A DNA stretch of 64,000 nucleotides from Siminovitchia sediminis. Its GTDB lineage: Bacteria; Bacillota; Bacilli; Bacillales; Bacillaceae_C. The notes beneath the pieces are model-generated. The model did no database searches, was not told the origin of the DNA, and saw nothing but the letters and a program-made list of their open reading frames with translations. Location: positions 266,659 to 330,658 of the forward strand of contig NZ_JBHUEO010000005.1 in NCBI RefSeq assembly GCF_042680885.1, given 5' to 3'. Position 1 is the first letter of the stretch. The number at the start of each line of letters is the position of its first letter. This document shows, piece by piece, positions 63,583 to 64,000 of this stretch. A program made the translations under genes and the position numbers.

Positions 63583-63840
63583 ATGTCAGTACTTGATAAC
63601 TGGGAGCAATGGAAAAACTTTCTTGGTGATCGTTTGGACCAGGCTCAACAGCAAGGCATGTCGCAGGATATCATTAATCAAATGGCCCATCAAGTCGGTG
63701 ATTATCTTGCACAGCAGGTAGATCCGAAAAACGAGCAAGAGCGGGTGCTTGCTGATTTATGGTCTGTTGCTTCTGAAGAAGAACAGCAGGCAATTGCCAG
63801 TGTAATGGTCAAACTTGTTGAAAATAACAGCTCTAACTAA
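63583..63840 (+). CDS. ymfJ: DUF3243 protein YmfJ
   Basis: Small cytoplasmic protein of 85 residues, entirely helical in appearance, starting MSVLDNWEQWKNFLGDRLDQ and rich in Gln, Ala and Glu. Function unknown; conserved after ymfI in Bacilli. AAGGAGGCATAC precedes the ATG. Confidence 0.9.
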   Translation: MSVLDNWEQWKNFLGDRLDQAQQQGMSQDIINQMAHQVGDYLAQQVDPKNEQERVLADLWSVASEEEQQAIASVMVKLVENNSSN

Positions 63841-63856
63841 TAATGAATGATGAAAT

Positions 63857-63908
63857 AGAGAGGAGGTTTCCTCTCTCAGGCTGTCGAGAAACCCTCGACA
63901 GCCTTTTT
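63857..63908 (+). terminator. Double hairpin terminator after ymfJ
   Basis: A first hairpin (AGAGAGGA / TCCTCTCT) is followed by a perfect 10-bp stem GGCTGTCGAG / CTCGACAGCC and five T. Confidence 0.88.
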
Positions 63909-63983
63909 AATTATTTATAATATTTGTTCTTTCACCGTTTTAATTTGTTAAAATAAAAATAACAAAATATGGCGGTGATAAAG

Positions 63984-64000
63984 TTGCTCCATACAAAATC
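63984..64000 (+). CDS. Start of a further gene, probably ymfK, cut by the window end
   Basis: TTG at 63984 follows GGCGGTG at eight bases and opens a frame (MLHTK...) to the window end. ymfK follows ymfJ in B. subtilis, so this is probably its start, but five codons do not allow identification. Confidence 0.3.

Noticed and set aside
1..64000. tRNA, rRNA, transposase or integrase genes
   Set aside because: None seen anywhere in the window, including the edges of the TOMM island.

Overview
This window is a stretch of core chromosome from a flagellated, endospore-forming member of the Bacillaceae. The evidence is the gene order, which follows the Bacillus subtilis fla/che to spoIIIE region almost gene for gene, the sporulation genes (dpaA/dpaB, spoIIIE, ylxY, ymxH, mlpA, tepA) and the two-polymerase marker polC. 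Species and genus cannot be fixed from the sequence alone. Almost everything reads on the + strand.

Layout. 1-12.7 kb: the late part of the fla/che operon, flgG-swrD-fliL-fliM-fliY-fliZ-fliP-fliQ-fliR-flhB-flhA-flhF-flhG-sigD-swrB. The chemotaxis genes found here in B. subtilis (cheY after fliY; cheB-A-W-C-D between flhG and sigD) are absent. 12.7-13.3 kb: a repeat-rich gap. 13.2-16.6 kb: rpsB-tsf-pyrH-frr. 17-27.2 kb: uppS-cdsA-dxr-rseP-proS-polC (isoprenoid and phospholipid precursors, site-2 protease, prolyl-tRNA synthetase, replicative polymerase). 27.2-34.6 kb: the rimP-nusA-rnpM-ylxQ-infB-ylxP-rbfA operon, then truB and ribF. 34.7-40.4 kb: rpsO, pnp, ylxY, mlpA, ymxH.

40.4-46.8 kb is the accessory part: a compact thiazole/oxazole-modified microcin (TOMM) cluster of the heterocycloanthracin/sonorensin type, sitting between ymxH and dpaA. 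It has a 75-residue precursor with ten cysteines spaced exactly every third residue, a ThiF-like maturation protein, a fused leader-binding/YcaO cyclodehydratase and a SagB-type dehydrogenase. A hairpin follows the precursor gene and a strong terminator closes the operon. No exporter, protease or immunity gene is present in it. The ThiF-like protein appears to carry a degenerate YcaO-like C-terminal half, making it a probable architectural paralogue of the next gene.

46.9-51.8 kb: dpaA-dpaB (dipicolinate synthase) and asd-dapG-dapA, a functional chain from aspartyl phosphate to dihydrodipicolinate and the spore's dipicolinic acid. 51.9-53.3 kb: a PAS-PAS histidine kinase on the minus strand, not expected at this place. 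53.5-56.5 kb: rnjB, tepA, ylzJ. 56.5-57.5 kb: a decayed minus-strand gene carrying a dispersed repeat. 57.7-64 kb: spoIIIE, the ymfF-ymfH-ymfI group linked to EF-P modification, ymfJ and the first codons of a further gene.
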